Shown: positions 46,091-55,437, counted from the stretch's first letter. The stretch is 64,000 bases of DNA from Mesorhizobium temperatum (GCF_002284575.1 NZ_NPKJ01000033.1:1-64000), one strand, 5' to 3'. The notes: generated from the letters alone by a model not told the origin. Made by a program: numbers and translations.

Positions 46091-47023
46091 TTAATTTTCA
46101 TCCACAACAAAGCCCGTACGATCTTTGATAGCTTTTGCTATCGGCACACCCTTTTGCTTTGCGAGTTCTTCTATTTCGAAAATCTTGGCGTCAACCAAAC
46201 CGCGATACCAAAGCCCTTGCAAGACGTGAAAATAGAACCCAGGCCTGCCGTCGAGAAATCCAAGGCGCACGAAATATCGGTAGAGGAAGTAGGCAATCGT
46301 TCGAACACCGGCTGGAGTTCGAAGATAAACCTTTTCCTTGAGGAAGCGCCGCGCACGGGCCTGTGGGCTGGAACCGGAAGCTGGCAGCTTGTCTATTCTT
46401 AGAAACTTGAATCGTGCATTCAGCAAATCAATAGCCTCCCGAGAGGCATATTGATTATGCTTTGCCGTCCACCACGTTAAGGAATTCAGGTTGATATCCG
46501 AAATTATCACGCCTGATTTTTGGACATTTCCGCTCACTATCACATGCTCGTCCATCCAGCGCTGTTCGCACCGCCCTCGGCCATTGCGCCAAAGCCGAAG
46601 CTGCCAACTAGGCTCGATTGCTCCATACCTTATGCGGCGGCCAAGAAAATAGATTCGGCGCTGCACGAGTATGCCATCGCAATCATCTCCAACTTGCGAA
46701 ACAGTTTCAGAAAGCGAACATGGCGTTGCGGGATCCAGCACCTCATCAGCGTCGATACGCATAAGCCAACCGCCCCTGGTAACGAGGGCGGAGAGCCCAA
46801 AATTCAGCTGTGTCGCGTAATTTTTCCAAGGGTGACTAATTACTTCCGCACCTAGCTTTTCAGCTATTTCGATCGTCCCGTCGGTTGAGCCGCTATCGAT
46901 GACAGTGACGCTTTCAACCTGATTTTTGCAACTCTCTATGCAGCGGGCTATGTGGATCGACTCATTTAAGGTCAGAATAACGACGTGAATCGCGATCGGT
47001 GCCCTACTATCATCATTGCTCAT
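46091..47023 (-). CDS. Glycosyltransferase family 2
   Basis: 310 residues. GT-A fold: HVVILTLNESIHIARCIESC, VIDSGSTDGT, then RIDADEVLDP (the DxD metal site) and WQLRLWRNG. This group often transfers hexoses such as glucose or galactose. Followed by the SAM methyltransferase after a 44-base gap and preceded by the WcaF-like acetyltransferase. Base composition is lower in GC than the core genes. Acceptor and donor are unknown. Confidence 0.88.
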   Translation of the reverse strand: MSNDDSRAPIAIHVVILTLNESIHIARCIESCKNQVESVTVIDSGSTDGTIEIAEKLGAEVISHPWKNYATQLNFGLSALVTRGGWLMRIDADEVLDPATPCSLSETVSQVGDDCDGILVQRRIYFLGRRIRYGAIEPSWQLRLWRNGRGRCEQRWMDEHVIVSGNVQKSGVIISDINLNSLTWWTAKHNQYASREAIDLLNARFKFLRIDKLPASGSSPQARARRFLKEKVYLRTPAGVRTIAYFLYRYFVRLGFLDGRPGFYFHVLQGLWYRGLVDAKIFEIEELAKQKGVPIAKAIKDRTGFVVDEN

Positions 47024-47047
47024 GTCAGATTGACCATTATACCTACG

Positions 47048-47596
47048 CTACCGTAGACTAATCTGACGAGCGGGATTGCCTACTACCACAACTCCATCAG
47101 AGACGTCTTTAGTGACGACCGAACGCGCGCCTACAACAGCGCGGCGCCCCACGCGCACGCCAGGGCCGATGAACGCCTCAGCCGCCACCCAAGCGCCCGC
47201 CTCAATCTGGATTGCGCCAACGACCAGCGCAAAGGCAGGATCGCGATAGTCATGCGTTGCGGCGCAGAGATGAGAACCTTGACTAACGGTCACGTAATCC
47301 TCAATTGTAATCGACCCGACCGAATAGCAGTTCACCCCGGGCCCGAGGCTGCTCGCAGCACCAAGCCGCAGATTCCACGGTGCCCAAATGCGCGCTGTTG
47401 GATAAGGATGAGCACCCCTACCTACAGCGGCGCCAAATAGCCGCAACAGAAAGCACCGCCAACCATGAACTGGGACAGGCGACCATCTGTACAGTGTGGC
47501 TTCCACAATGCGCCATTGCAACCGCCTCACTTTGTCTTTGAAGCTTGGCGCGGGAACCGCCTCCAGCCGAGGGCGTCGTAGGGTCAATTCGGGCAT
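47048..47596 (-). CDS. Hexapeptide-repeat acetyltransferase, WcaF-like
   Basis: 182 residues. Left-handed beta-helix: repeats such as PTARIWAPWNLRLGAASSLG, CYSVGSITIEDYVTVSQG and GAWVAAEAFIGPGVRVGRRA, then the TKDVSDGVVVVGNPARQI end typical of sugar O-acetyltransferases. WcaF homologues add acetyl groups to polysaccharide intermediates. It follows about 970 bases of decayed sequence and begins the second block of the locus. Confidence 0.88.
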   Translation of the reverse strand: MPELTLRRPRLEAVPAPSFKDKVRRLQWRIVEATLYRWSPVPVHGWRCFLLRLFGAAVGRGAHPYPTARIWAPWNLRLGAASSLGPGVNCYSVGSITIEDYVTVSQGSHLCAATHDYRDPAFALVVGAIQIEAGAWVAAEAFIGPGVRVGRRAVVGARSVVTKDVSDGVVVVGNPARQISLR

Positions 47597-47875
47597 GGCC
47601 TATTCAGATGTTACAAAGCGTGGCTGATACGGGATATCGGTATAGGATCGGGCCCTTGGGTGGTGCAAGCTTCGAAACCGCGAGTTTCACGTCAGGCCTT
47701 TTCCGACCCATGGCACTGCGAAAAATTGCGCGACTTGCGCGCCTGCAGGACCGCCACGTATCCTAGCTGCCGTTCTAAATGTCCTAGCTGTCGTTCTAAA
47801 AGAGAATCGAATTATGCGAACTTCGGCCACGCGGAAATCCGTCGGTTCACCATACTGGGTTTCAACCATCATGTT

Positions 47876-48456
47876 TGCAAGGCTATATTCTGCGCGATTT
47901 GCGTTCTAGTCAGCTCTTGGTCCGTAGCCACCGAGACGCGCTCCGCTCAAGCTCTTCAAGGTCAACACTTCACCGGCGGGCCCGATTCGCAGGCGTTTGG
48001 TTTCGAGCATCTTACGATCGCCGACTCTCATGTTCTGAGACCGGATGTCCGCGACGCCGGCCAGTGTAGCAAGCGCTGGCATTGGCGAGGAGCAATCAAC
48101 ATCTCGCTATCGACATTTGGATGCTGCCTATGAAGGGCCAAGACAGGCGTCGCCCACTGAGAAAACACCAAAGACGCGCTGTGCCTTTAGAAAGGCAGAT
48201 GCAAGTGTCAAGCTGGGCCCTTATAGCGCGTTGCCGATCTGGACCATTTGAGAGCAAGGGGCCGTTGCGCAGAATGATTGAAACATCAAAATCGGGTCCG
48301 CACTCGTCCGTTATGTCGATGAGCTCTTCCTCTCCTTCTGCAGGTTTACGGTGACAAGGACGTTTGGGCCGCTTATGCGCGAACCAACATCAGGAAGCGA
48401 GGAACCGCGCAGGGAAAGCCGGTCTACTGCTTTCTATGGCCGCAGCTTCATTAAGG
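47876..48456 (+). pseudogene. Decayed second copy of the GH56-like hydrolase gene
   Basis: On the plus strand, in three shifted frames but in the same order as the gene at 33,131: a signal-peptide-like CKAIFCAICVLVSSWSVA (about 47,877), AIDIWMLPM (about 48,102; matches HDIEIPY), FRKADASVKLGPYSALPI (about 48,180; matches VGLYGVQPF), LVRYVDELFLSF (about 48,305; matches RYVDYYIAS), then YGDKDVWAAYARTNIRK and GKPVYCFLWPQLH (48,349-48,454; matches PVYAFEW). The presumed catalytic Glu is lost, several frameshifts separate the blocks, and the C-terminal third is missing. Flanks 47,597-47,875 and 48,457-48,573 show nothing else I recognise. Confidence 0.6.
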
Positions 48457-48573
48457 CTCTTGCTTTTCTGCCGGGCGACGTTCGCCCATGCTGCTCCAAA
48501 TAACATTCGAAGGAACCTGCGGCACAGTTAAAAAAAGCCTTCCCCTGATCGAGGCTTAAAATAGCAAAACCCT

Positions 48574-49698
48574 TCAGGTTTTTGCCTTAACGCGGAAAAT
48601 CGCATGCAGAGGCTTTTCAACAACAAAGTGAAATAATATTGCGACAAAAATACAAACAGCGAGGGTTAAAAGCCATGTGATCGTCGCACCTGCAAAACCG
48701 GACAAGCCCGCCTTCTTGGCTAACTTGCACATTACACTGATGACTGGGAAATGAGTTAAGTATAGAACATAGGACGCATCCCCTAGCAACTCCCCAGCGC
48801 CAGAGACTGGCCTCCACCCAGCAAGCTCTCTTGATACCAGTCCAAAAATGAGGAGGCTTGAAAAAAGTCCGAAAGCAAGGATTCCACCAGGGTCCTTGTG
48901 CAGATCGAATTCCGGCCCCGAAAAGAATTCGCTGACGCTTACCAACATCACCATTAACGTCATTCCGCCGGCGCCCAGAACGACAGCCGGCGCGGCCGCT
49001 GGCTTAAAATAACGAGCGCGCACCAATAGTGCCACAATAACTCCGAGTCCAAAAAGGGTGATAAAGTACCCGTTTAGAAACGCAATCGTAAAGTGCAGAT
49101 CAAGAGCCCAGTATCCAACCACAGCTGCCCCAATCAGGGCAACGCTCATCCACCCGCCTATCAGTATTGCAAAAAATAAATAGAAAACCACCTCATATTG
49201 AAGAGACCACGCTACAACTATAATCGGAGCACCAGTACCTCCAACAACGGCAGGATCCTGCGGAAAAAGAAGTAGCGTTTTGGCAATTACAGAAATCTCT
49301 TTTGGAAAAGACTCTGATGCGCCAGGTACATACAATGCAATTACAGAAACTGAGACAAGTATGACCAAATATGGGGGATAAATACGTGAACAACGTTTTA
49401 AAATATACAGGTACAACCTGGAAGGCTTGCCGATGTCAGAAAAATGTACATAAGTGATGATAAATCCGCTAAGAACGAAAAAGAAATTCACACCCGCAGA
49501 ACCAGCCTGGAAGTAATAGCTGAAAAGCGGTTGGCCAAAATATTTCGGCGCGGCGATTGCTCCACTTAGGTGGAACAGTACGATCGCCAAAGCAGCAATA
49601 CCTCTGGAGATCTGGACCGAGGTCAACGCTGGCCTAGAAGTCGGCGTACTCGAAAACTCAAGCGATTGAGGATCACGAGTTCTAATGGTATAAGTCAT
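48574..49698 (-). CDS. Acyltransferase 3 family (OafA/NodX-like O-acyltransferase)
   Basis: 374 residues from ATG 49698; a GTG at 49731 is in frame. Ten or eleven membrane segments, the first with SRGIAALAIVLFHLSG (conserved catalytic His) and the second followed by RLYLYILKRCSRIYPPY. These integral-membrane proteins acetylate or acylate sugars from the cytoplasmic side. The 5' end of this gene has a decayed duplicate about 1,055 bases away, upstream of the next gene. It is strongly A+T-rich compared with the core genes. Confidence 0.9.
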   Translation of the reverse strand: MTYTIRTRDPQSLEFSSTPTSRPALTSVQISRGIAALAIVLFHLSGAIAAPKYFGQPLFSYYFQAGSAGVNFFFVLSGFIITYVHFSDIGKPSRLYLYILKRCSRIYPPYLVILVSVSVIALYVPGASESFPKEISVIAKTLLLFPQDPAVVGGTGAPIIVVAWSLQYEVVFYLFFAILIGGWMSVALIGAAVVGYWALDLHFTIAFLNGYFITLFGLGVIVALLVRARYFKPAAAPAVVLGAGGMTLMVMLVSVSEFFSGPEFDLHKDPGGILAFGLFSSLLIFGLVSRELAGWRPVSGAGELLGDASYVLYLTHFPVISVMCKLAKKAGLSGFAGATITWLLTLAVCIFVAILFHFVVEKPLHAIFRVKAKT

Positions 49699-49720
49699 AG
49701 AAAGACACAAATAAGCGGGT
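49577..49720. repeat. Copy A of duplicated acyltransferase 5' segment
   Basis: This is the functional copy: codons of SVQISRGIAALAIVLFHL plus about 50 bases around the start. It aligns with positions 50,630-50,772 in the same orientation, with shared blocks CTGGAGATCTGGA / TTGGAGATCTGGA, TACTCGAAAA and TCATAGAAA, and many substitutions between them. Confidence 0.65.
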
Positions 49721-49770
49721 TGATCCTGCACTTTAATAGTACATCATTATTGTACAAATCAAAGGAAGCG

Positions 49771-50616
49771 CTACGGACTTTTCTCTGACGCAGACGAGCC
49801 AACATGCTTGTAGAGATAGTTTGCACCTTTCCTGTAACACAATTGGTAGCCGGCGTTTAACAGCGCCCCGTGACCTTCGAAAAAGCGCGCCGTGGATCGT
49901 TTCGAAGGGCGAGTCAGTTCATCAAACTCGACTAGTATCTGTGAGGGGCGTACTTTGCCGAGCATCATGTGCTTTAGAACATCAACCTCTGCACCTTCTA
50001 TATCCAGTTTTAATAACGGCAGCTTTGTTATGCTATGATCCCTGCAGATCGCTTCAATAGTTAAGGCGCTAACGTGGATATGAGTGCCCGTCATTTGGTA
50101 GTTGTTCTGAAAGTCGATGATTGAGTGGCTAACGTGTGTTGGATCAGACGGCGCAAAGAATTTAAGAGATGTCTCCTCTATCCATAACGCTTTTCGTACC
50201 AGCAACAGCTGCCAAGGCCTAATGTTGGTTAGATCGTACCTCCCTGGATGCCACGGGTCGCTTGTAGTCGGCACCAGTTCGCCGCGGGCGATTCGATCCA
50301 CAATCGCCTGGTAGTGGGCGATGGCCCGGGGGGTGGGATCAAGTATGATTACCTGCGCACCGTATTTTGCCGCGAACTCTACGTCGAAACTGGCGTCCTC
50401 TCCGAGTCCACAACTGATCACTGTTGAGCCATGCAACTCCTCCCCGTCGATGAAATCCCATCCCCCATACGCCGATCCGAGCCGCATTGTTTGGGCGCCA
50501 GAAATAGATACGCGAGGTTGGTGCACAGTTCGCCGGACTTTGTGAAGGGCCTTCTTTAATAGGGCCGGTAGCAAAACCGCGCGCGACGTCATCTGTCGCT
50601 CCATGTCTATTTCCAT
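49771..50616 (-). CDS. FkbM-family methyltransferase
   Basis: 281 residues from ATG 50616, supported by AAGGA five bases upstream; the 24 residues ahead of it in the same frame are acyltransferase relic, not real coding. The FkbM core shows GSTVISCGLGEDASFDVEFA (SAM site), VIILDPTPRAI and PLLKLDIEGAEVDVLKHM, the family hallmark. It probably O-methylates a sugar. A second FkbM gene is at 58,453. Confidence 0.82.
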   Translation of the reverse strand: MEIDMERQMTSRAVLLPALLKKALHKVRRTVHQPRVSISGAQTMRLGSAYGGWDFIDGEELHGSTVISCGLGEDASFDVEFAAKYGAQVIILDPTPRAIAHYQAIVDRIARGELVPTTSDPWHPGRYDLTNIRPWQLLLVRKALWIEETSLKFFAPSDPTHVSHSIIDFQNNYQMTGTHIHVSALTIEAICRDHSITKLPLLKLDIEGAEVDVLKHMMLGKVRPSQILVEFDELTRPSKRSTARFFEGHGALLNAGYQLCYRKGANYLYKHVGSSASEKSP

Positions 50617-50629
50617 TTCAATCCTTAAC

Positions 50630-50772
50630 AGCACGATCTGCAATGCGGCAATACCATTGGAGATCTGGATCGAGATCAATCCCGCCAAGAAGTGAGCTTA
50701 CTCGAAAATTCGGGCGGTCGCGAATCACGCATCTTAAAGGAAAAAATCATAGAAAAACGCAATCGGGGCGGC
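50630..50772. repeat. Copy B, decayed acyltransferase 5' segment
   Basis: Read leftward it still encodes ISIQISNGIAALQIVLLRIE, a degraded version of SVQISRGIAALAIVLFHL of the acyltransferase downstream. In this copy the conserved His is replaced by Arg and the frame runs into the FkbM start region. It lies upstream of the FkbM gene, so an ancestral acyltransferase copy was cut short here. Confidence 0.65.
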
Positions 50773-51934
50773 TACCGCGACCAAGAAGCCAAGAGTAAAC
50801 GCTCAGCATCCGATCGGAGATCGAATTCCAGCGATAGTCGCTCAGCATCCAGCTCCGACCCCGCTGGCCCATCTTCGACAGTTTGTCCATCGACAAGTGC
50901 ATGGCATCGCGAAGGGCATACTCGAGTGGAGAATCCCCAATCTCCGGCCACCAACCACATCCACGCGACTCAAGTTCAGACCAAGGCGCGCCCCTCGAAC
51001 AAACGACCGGCGTTCCGCAAACGAGAGCTTCAGCCACTGTCATCCCAAAATTCTCATCAAGGGTCGGCAAAACAAACAGTTCTGCCTTCTGGTACGCTTC
51101 CAGTTTCGTCTGACCAAAAACCCCTCCGGTGAATTTAACCCTGGGAACGGCCGTTTCTCGCACCAGCTTCTCATAGGCGGCCGCATACGAATTATCGAGA
51201 GGCCCAGCAATCTCAAGGCGCCAACCCGGAAACTCCGACGAAAGGCCAGACCATACACGTAATAGACTATCGACGCCCTTCTTGGGATGCAGGCGTCCCA
51301 AAAATAGCAAGGTGCGCGCTTCAGTATTCCGATGAGCAAGGGGTCCCGCAGGCAGCATATCGTCAATTCCGTTGGGAATGACAGCCACAGGTGCTTTCAG
51401 TCCGAATGAGCGAATATCCTCCAGCTCTTTCTCGCTTGTAGCGTGCCAACAGGCGCAACTAGCCGCAGCTGATTTCTGAAACAGATACCAAAAGAGGCGC
51501 TTCTTCCAGCGAGAAAACTGCAAGGCGCCAGGCCCCAACATCCCATGAGGACTGATGACAAGCGGTAGTCTTTCACGGCTCGAGACTATTCCAGATGCCA
51601 CGTTTGGCATCATCCAAAGGCCGTGATTATGAATAACCGCCGCATCCCGGGCTAATGCCTCGAGCCCTGGAATAAGAGCGCGAGACACGCCTAACCGGCG
51701 AACCAAGGGCAAGTTGCGGAAGTTCGATTCAAATGCGTGCAGTTTGAACCCTGTGTTGCTTTGATTGGTCGACAGATCTGCGTCTTCGATGGTCACCACT
51801 TCCGCTGGCCAGCCCGCCTCTATGCTTTCCTGGACTAGCCTCCGCACGCATATCGTCGTGCCGGCAGCCTCACTTGCCATCGAGGAGATCGTATGAATAA
51901 TCTTGGGCAATTTAAAATGCAGCCTTTGAAGCAC
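50747..51934 (-). CDS. Glycosyltransferase family 4
   Basis: 395 residues, GT-B fold. The GTG start at 51934 lies 13 bases after the upstream stop; Shine-Dalgarno is weak, and a TTG nine codons on is possible. The C-terminal domain has LLFLGRLHPKKGVDSLLRVW and the donor-binding DENFGMTVAEALVCGTPVV (E-x7-E). It adds a sugar to the lipid-linked repeat unit. Its 3' end overlaps acyltransferase relic B by about 26 bases, so its last codons may be recent. Confidence 0.9.
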   Translation of the reverse strand: MLQRLHFKLPKIIHTISSMASEAAGTTICVRRLVQESIEAGWPAEVVTIEDADLSTNQSNTGFKLHAFESNFRNLPLVRRLGVSRALIPGLEALARDAAVIHNHGLWMMPNVASGIVSSRERLPLVISPHGMLGPGALQFSRWKKRLFWYLFQKSAAASCACWHATSEKELEDIRSFGLKAPVAVIPNGIDDMLPAGPLAHRNTEARTLLFLGRLHPKKGVDSLLRVWSGLSSEFPGWRLEIAGPLDNSYAAAYEKLVRETAVPRVKFTGGVFGQTKLEAYQKAELFVLPTLDENFGMTVAEALVCGTPVVCSRGAPWSELESRGCGWWPEIGDSPLEYALRDAMHLSMDKLSKMGQRGRSWMLSDYRWNSISDRMLSVYSWLLGRGSRPDCVFL

Positions 51935-51949
51935 CTAAATGAAACATCT

Positions 51950-53047
51950 TCAACGCCTAGACGCCGCCATGTCGCGAAACATTTTCAAAAAACGACGCGC
52001 CATATCGGCGGTATTAAACGATTCACTAGTTGTCTTCAACGCCGCACCAGACATTCTATTAAGTTCTTTCGGCGATGCCAGGGCGTTTGCAATAGTATTG
52101 GCGAGCGATTCCGCATTACCTTTGCGAAATAAAAACCCATTGACTCGCTCTTCATGCGCAGCAATTTCCGGCATGTGAGTCTTGCGATCATCATGCACCA
52201 CGCTGGGCAGGCCGTAAGCGAGGGCATGTATCAGACTTAACCCGACGCTGCCAGGATACACGAAGAGCTTGCATTGGTTCGCTATCTCAGCAATCCGGGC
52301 CTCGTCGGTCATGCCCCCGTGCAACACCACCCTGTCACCAAGTTGACTCTCGGCAAGGCGAGACTGTAACGCGTCTTTATCTTCGCCAGCTCCGACTATG
52401 TCCAGGGTTACAGAAGCACATTTCGAATGGGTCAGCGACTCCAACAATAGATTAAGCTCGCACTTTTTGGTAATTCTTCCAATAAATAGTAAATCGCGCG
52501 GACGTCGTTCCGCATCATACAGAGCGCGAAATTCTGCAATTCCAGTTGTTTCAACGCCATTATTTAACGCAAACACGAGTTGACGGTCGTTGCGACGTCT
52601 CATTGCGCGATGCGCCTCGACCTCCCCGTCTGTGTAAAACAACACCGAATCTGCGAAGCGCATCGCAAACAAACGTAGCCGCGAGCTCCAGTTTCGGCTA
52701 GTTGCGGACCAGTAGTGCCCCCACCACACAGTTTTGGCACCTAGAAGCCGTGCCTTGACCAACAGTGCTAGATTGGAGATGCAGCGGGGCGCTCCGGAAA
52801 CAACGACTATGTCATCTCGCTGAATGGGAAACGATAAGGCGCCTCGCTGCCAGAACAGACCAGGAGCGATCGCAAAAATAGAACCAAGCGAGGTCTTCCA
52901 TTCAGGTAGCGACGTTGATTCGCTAAGCACCCCTAGATCTTCAAATGATGCATATACGGTGAAATCCCTTCCCAACTCGCTCGCTAGACGGCTAAATAGC
53001 CCAAGCCTATAAAATGGAACTGAAGGTTGTACGACTATAAACCTCAT
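51950..53047 (-). CDS. Glycosyltransferase family 4
   Basis: 365 residues, GT-B. Its ATG overlaps the stop of the upstream polymerase by 4 bases. RDLLFIGRITKKCELNLLL and VGLSLIHALAYGLPSVVHDD occupy the donor-binding region; the usual first Glu of E-x7-E is absent (Gly-Ser-Val-Gly), so the donor site is atypical. Low GC and many rare codons for this genome suggest transfer. Specific sugar unknown. Confidence 0.87.
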   Translation of the reverse strand: MRFIVVQPSVPFYRLGLFSRLASELGRDFTVYASFEDLGVLSESTSLPEWKTSLGSIFAIAPGLFWQRGALSFPIQRDDIVVVSGAPRCISNLALLVKARLLGAKTVWWGHYWSATSRNWSSRLRLFAMRFADSVLFYTDGEVEAHRAMRRRNDRQLVFALNNGVETTGIAEFRALYDAERRPRDLLFIGRITKKCELNLLLESLTHSKCASVTLDIVGAGEDKDALQSRLAESQLGDRVVLHGGMTDEARIAEIANQCKLFVYPGSVGLSLIHALAYGLPSVVHDDRKTHMPEIAAHEERVNGFLFRKGNAESLANTIANALASPKELNRMSGAALKTTSESFNTADMARRFLKMFRDMAASRR

Positions 53048-54306
53048 GCCGAGCCCCTGCCTCGCAAATATCTGACCCTTGCGTTGATACTTTCAAGTGA
53101 ACGGGCATCAAAGGCTGATCTAGTCAAAGCTACTTTCTTACTTTGCCACATCACTATGACCAAAAAAGAGCTTATCCAAAATCCTGAAACACTCCAAATT
53201 CCGCCACTCGCGGCAGCGCCCACCGCTTCTCTTATAAACAGCAACGCGACGAATGCTCCGGCAAAAGACCCCTCTGAATTACGAATTAGCCCAATTGACG
53301 ACCTCAATGCCATAACGAGGTGGATAGCAAAGGGTACCGTTCCGACCAAACCGACTGACATCAAAGACTCAATATATATATTGTGGGGATAATAGCCGGT
53401 CAGCCGCTCAACCACGTAGCGGCCGAAGAAAGGATTCTCAAGGAATTGAGCCCATGCTCCTTTAAATGCCAGCGCCCTGCCGGCGGTCGACATGTCATTG
53501 TCCACGTCGATCCTGCTCAGCGCTTCAAATACTATAGATTGGTATTCAGGGCTGAGAAATGTCAGCACCATGACAGCAGCGGTTGCCAGTCCTGCTACGG
53601 CCCATATTCTCCGGTTTCCTTTGAGCACCAGAACGTAAACTAGGAAAGTAATCGCCGTAGAGATCATCATGCCGCGCGATCGCGAGAGCGACACAACCAC
53701 CAGCAGGATAGGAACGATAGAAAGAGCCTCTAGTATTGTCCATTTCGACTTTGTAAAGCGCAGAAAATAAAACAAAAGGAAACTGGACGACACATACGCA
53801 AGTGCTATTGGGTTCACTTTATCCAGCGTCATTCTACTCTCAGATGTCATAGCAAGCGCATCGCGGTTGATGATTATCCCAACCACGAACGCGAAAGAGA
53901 ACGCCGAAGTAGCCCAGGCCAGTTCGCGATCATTTATACCTCTTTCTATTGCTGCCAACAAATATGCCGGTATGATTCCTGAAAGAAAAAATATTGACAT
54001 AACTAATATCGCACGCTGACCAGAGTAAATATCATCGACATATATGTTTTGTATTAATCTAAATGAGTAAATAAATAGAAATATAGATGCATATGAGAGA
54101 ATTGGAAGAACCGGCCTCGTCATCCTTGGGCTAAGTCGTGCATACGCGGTCAGCAATACAACTAGAGAAATGACTCTAATTGCAATACCTCCAATACTAC
54201 CTTCTGGTATAATGAAATTCACATATGTAGCAAGTGTATAGTAGCCAACTGTCGGAAACAGCAGAACAAATGCCATCGAAGCGCTGGATAGGCGGCTAAA
54301 GATCAT
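53044..54306 (-). CDS. O-antigen/EPS polymerase, Wzy-like
   Basis: 420 residues with about 12 hydrophobic segments and the expected low sequence conservation. The loop near 265-320 contains ALAFKGAWAQFLENPFFGRY and GYYPHNIYIESLMSVGL, close to the (H)N-x-Y-IE pattern of Wzy polymerases. It probably polymerises lipid-linked repeats after Wzx. It is among the most A+T-rich genes of the window, as is common for Wzy. Coupled by ATGA to the downstream GT4. Confidence 0.85.
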   Translation of the reverse strand: MIFSRLSSASMAFVLLFPTVGYYTLATYVNFIIPEGSIGGIAIRVISLVVLLTAYARLSPRMTRPVLPILSYASIFLFIYSFRLIQNIYVDDIYSGQRAILVMSIFFLSGIIPAYLLAAIERGINDRELAWATSAFSFAFVVGIIINRDALAMTSESRMTLDKVNPIALAYVSSSFLLFYFLRFTKSKWTILEALSIVPILLVVVSLSRSRGMMISTAITFLVYVLVLKGNRRIWAVAGLATAAVMVLTFLSPEYQSIVFEALSRIDVDNDMSTAGRALAFKGAWAQFLENPFFGRYVVERLTGYYPHNIYIESLMSVGLVGTVPFAIHLVMALRSSIGLIRNSEGSFAGAFVALLFIREAVGAAASGGIWSVSGFWISSFLVIVMWQSKKVALTRSAFDARSLESINARVRYLRGRGSA

Positions 54307-54598
54307 TGTATTCTACTTTTGCTCCGTCATTTAGGCCACCGAATCCGCGAACGTGATGGAGATAATAAGTGTCACGACTATCTGCATTAAAACGATGCTC
54401 GCGGCGGAGCCTAAGAGCCGCCACCGTAATGAGCTTAGTGCCCGCTATGGAATGGGCATCCCCGATGAGAGACGTGAACAAGCTAGCGATCAGCCCAACA
54501 ACGATTCCAGCGACAACCCCCAGAGGAACGTCGGATCGCAAACTTCGCCACGGCTCAAACAGCAATGCTGCAATGCCAATCGCATTTACTTGAGGCAT
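54296..54598 (-). CDS. Small membrane protein, unknown
   Basis: 100 residues from ATG 54598. One or two membrane segments (IGIAALLF; VPLGVVAGIVVGLIASLFTSLIG), then a basic region (RLRREHR) and a polar tail. It overlaps the polymerase start by 11 bases and lies in the same orientation as the locus, which argues for a real gene, but I recognise no family and see no clear Shine-Dalgarno. Non-coding is the alternative. Confidence 0.45.
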   Translation of the reverse strand: MPQVNAIGIAALLFEPWRSLRSDVPLGVVAGIVVGLIASLFTSLIGDAHSIAGTKLITVAALRLRREHRFNADSRDTYYLHHVRGFGGLNDGAKVEYNDL

Positions 54599-54753
54599 AT
54601 CCAGTCGTTTTGACGAACACGTCTGTTCGCAATCGATAACGCACGGGCGGCATTGCAACAGCTTCGCCGTCATGTGCTTCCGGGAGAGGACTGCAGATAA
54701 TTTTCGCGCGCGTCATGTGGAGTCCAATGCGGAGGAATCCGAAATGGGTATAC

Positions 54754-55437
54754 TCACACGGTGAAGTGTGCCACGCCGTGGATACCGCGGGCTATGTTAC
54801 CTTTGGAAAAATAGCAACTGAATTCGATGCCGAAAAGACCCGCCCAGAGCCGTAATATCTCTTGCTCCCCCAGCCGATGGATATCATCGAGAAACACCAC
54901 GTAATCTTGCGCGAGGTGTGCCTCAAGTGCAGGAAGTGCTGGATAACGCGCCAATTCATATCCCGTCTTGTAAGCAGGCGGGCCATCGACGACCACACAA
55001 TCAATCGACAGATCCTGTACAGCCGCTGCGACGATCGATTGATCGTACCAGCTCAAGCCATTTTTGCTCAAGGTGCAGGGTCCCAATGGCGCGCGAACGA
55101 CTGTGGCGAATTCGGACAGGCTCAACGCTGCGAGGCGGTTCTCAACGAAAGTCGCCCATTCTGCGTCGGTCTCGAAGCTGACAATCCGGCCGCCAAGCCG
55201 TGACAGGATCTGCGCAATGTAAATCGTGGAAATACCACTTCCAAATTCCGCGACTGTCTTGCGAGCATTGATTTCAATTTCGTTGAGCACGACCTGCAGG
55301 GCAGAAGGAAGCAGGGACGCGTCGGACCATGGCAAGTACGGCAGACCAAGCCGGGATAATTCTACCGCAGCTCGCGTATTGTTGGAAGCTTGCGCAAAGT
55401 GGTTCCACTTTGTCGCTACCCTGTTTAGCACTGTCAT
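54754..55437 (-). CDS. Class I SAM-dependent methyltransferase
   Basis: 227 residues. VAEFGSGISTIYIAQILSRL is the SAM-binding loop, RIVSFETDAEWATFVENRL gives the acidic residue, and IDCVVVDGPPAYKTGYELAR is the catalytic-side strand, as in Methyltransf_24 proteins found in polysaccharide clusters. Probably an O-methyltransferase for a sugar. It is preceded by a 106-base gap after wzx. Confidence 0.78.
   Translation of the reverse strand: MTVLNRVATKWNHFAQASNNTRAAVELSRLGLPYLPWSDASLLPSALQVVLNEIEINARKTVAEFGSGISTIYIAQILSRLGGRIVSFETDAEWATFVENRLAALSLSEFATVVRAPLGPCTLSKNGLSWYDQSIVAAAVQDLSIDCVVVDGPPAYKTGYELARYPALPALEAHLAQDYVVFLDDIHRLGEQEILRLWAGLFGIEFSCYFSKGNIARGIHGVAHFTV

Noticed and set aside
47660..48133. 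157-codon plus-strand frame read as one intact gene
   Set aside because: Only its last part looks coding, and the match to the hydrolase family continues in other frames; treated as pseudogene sequence.
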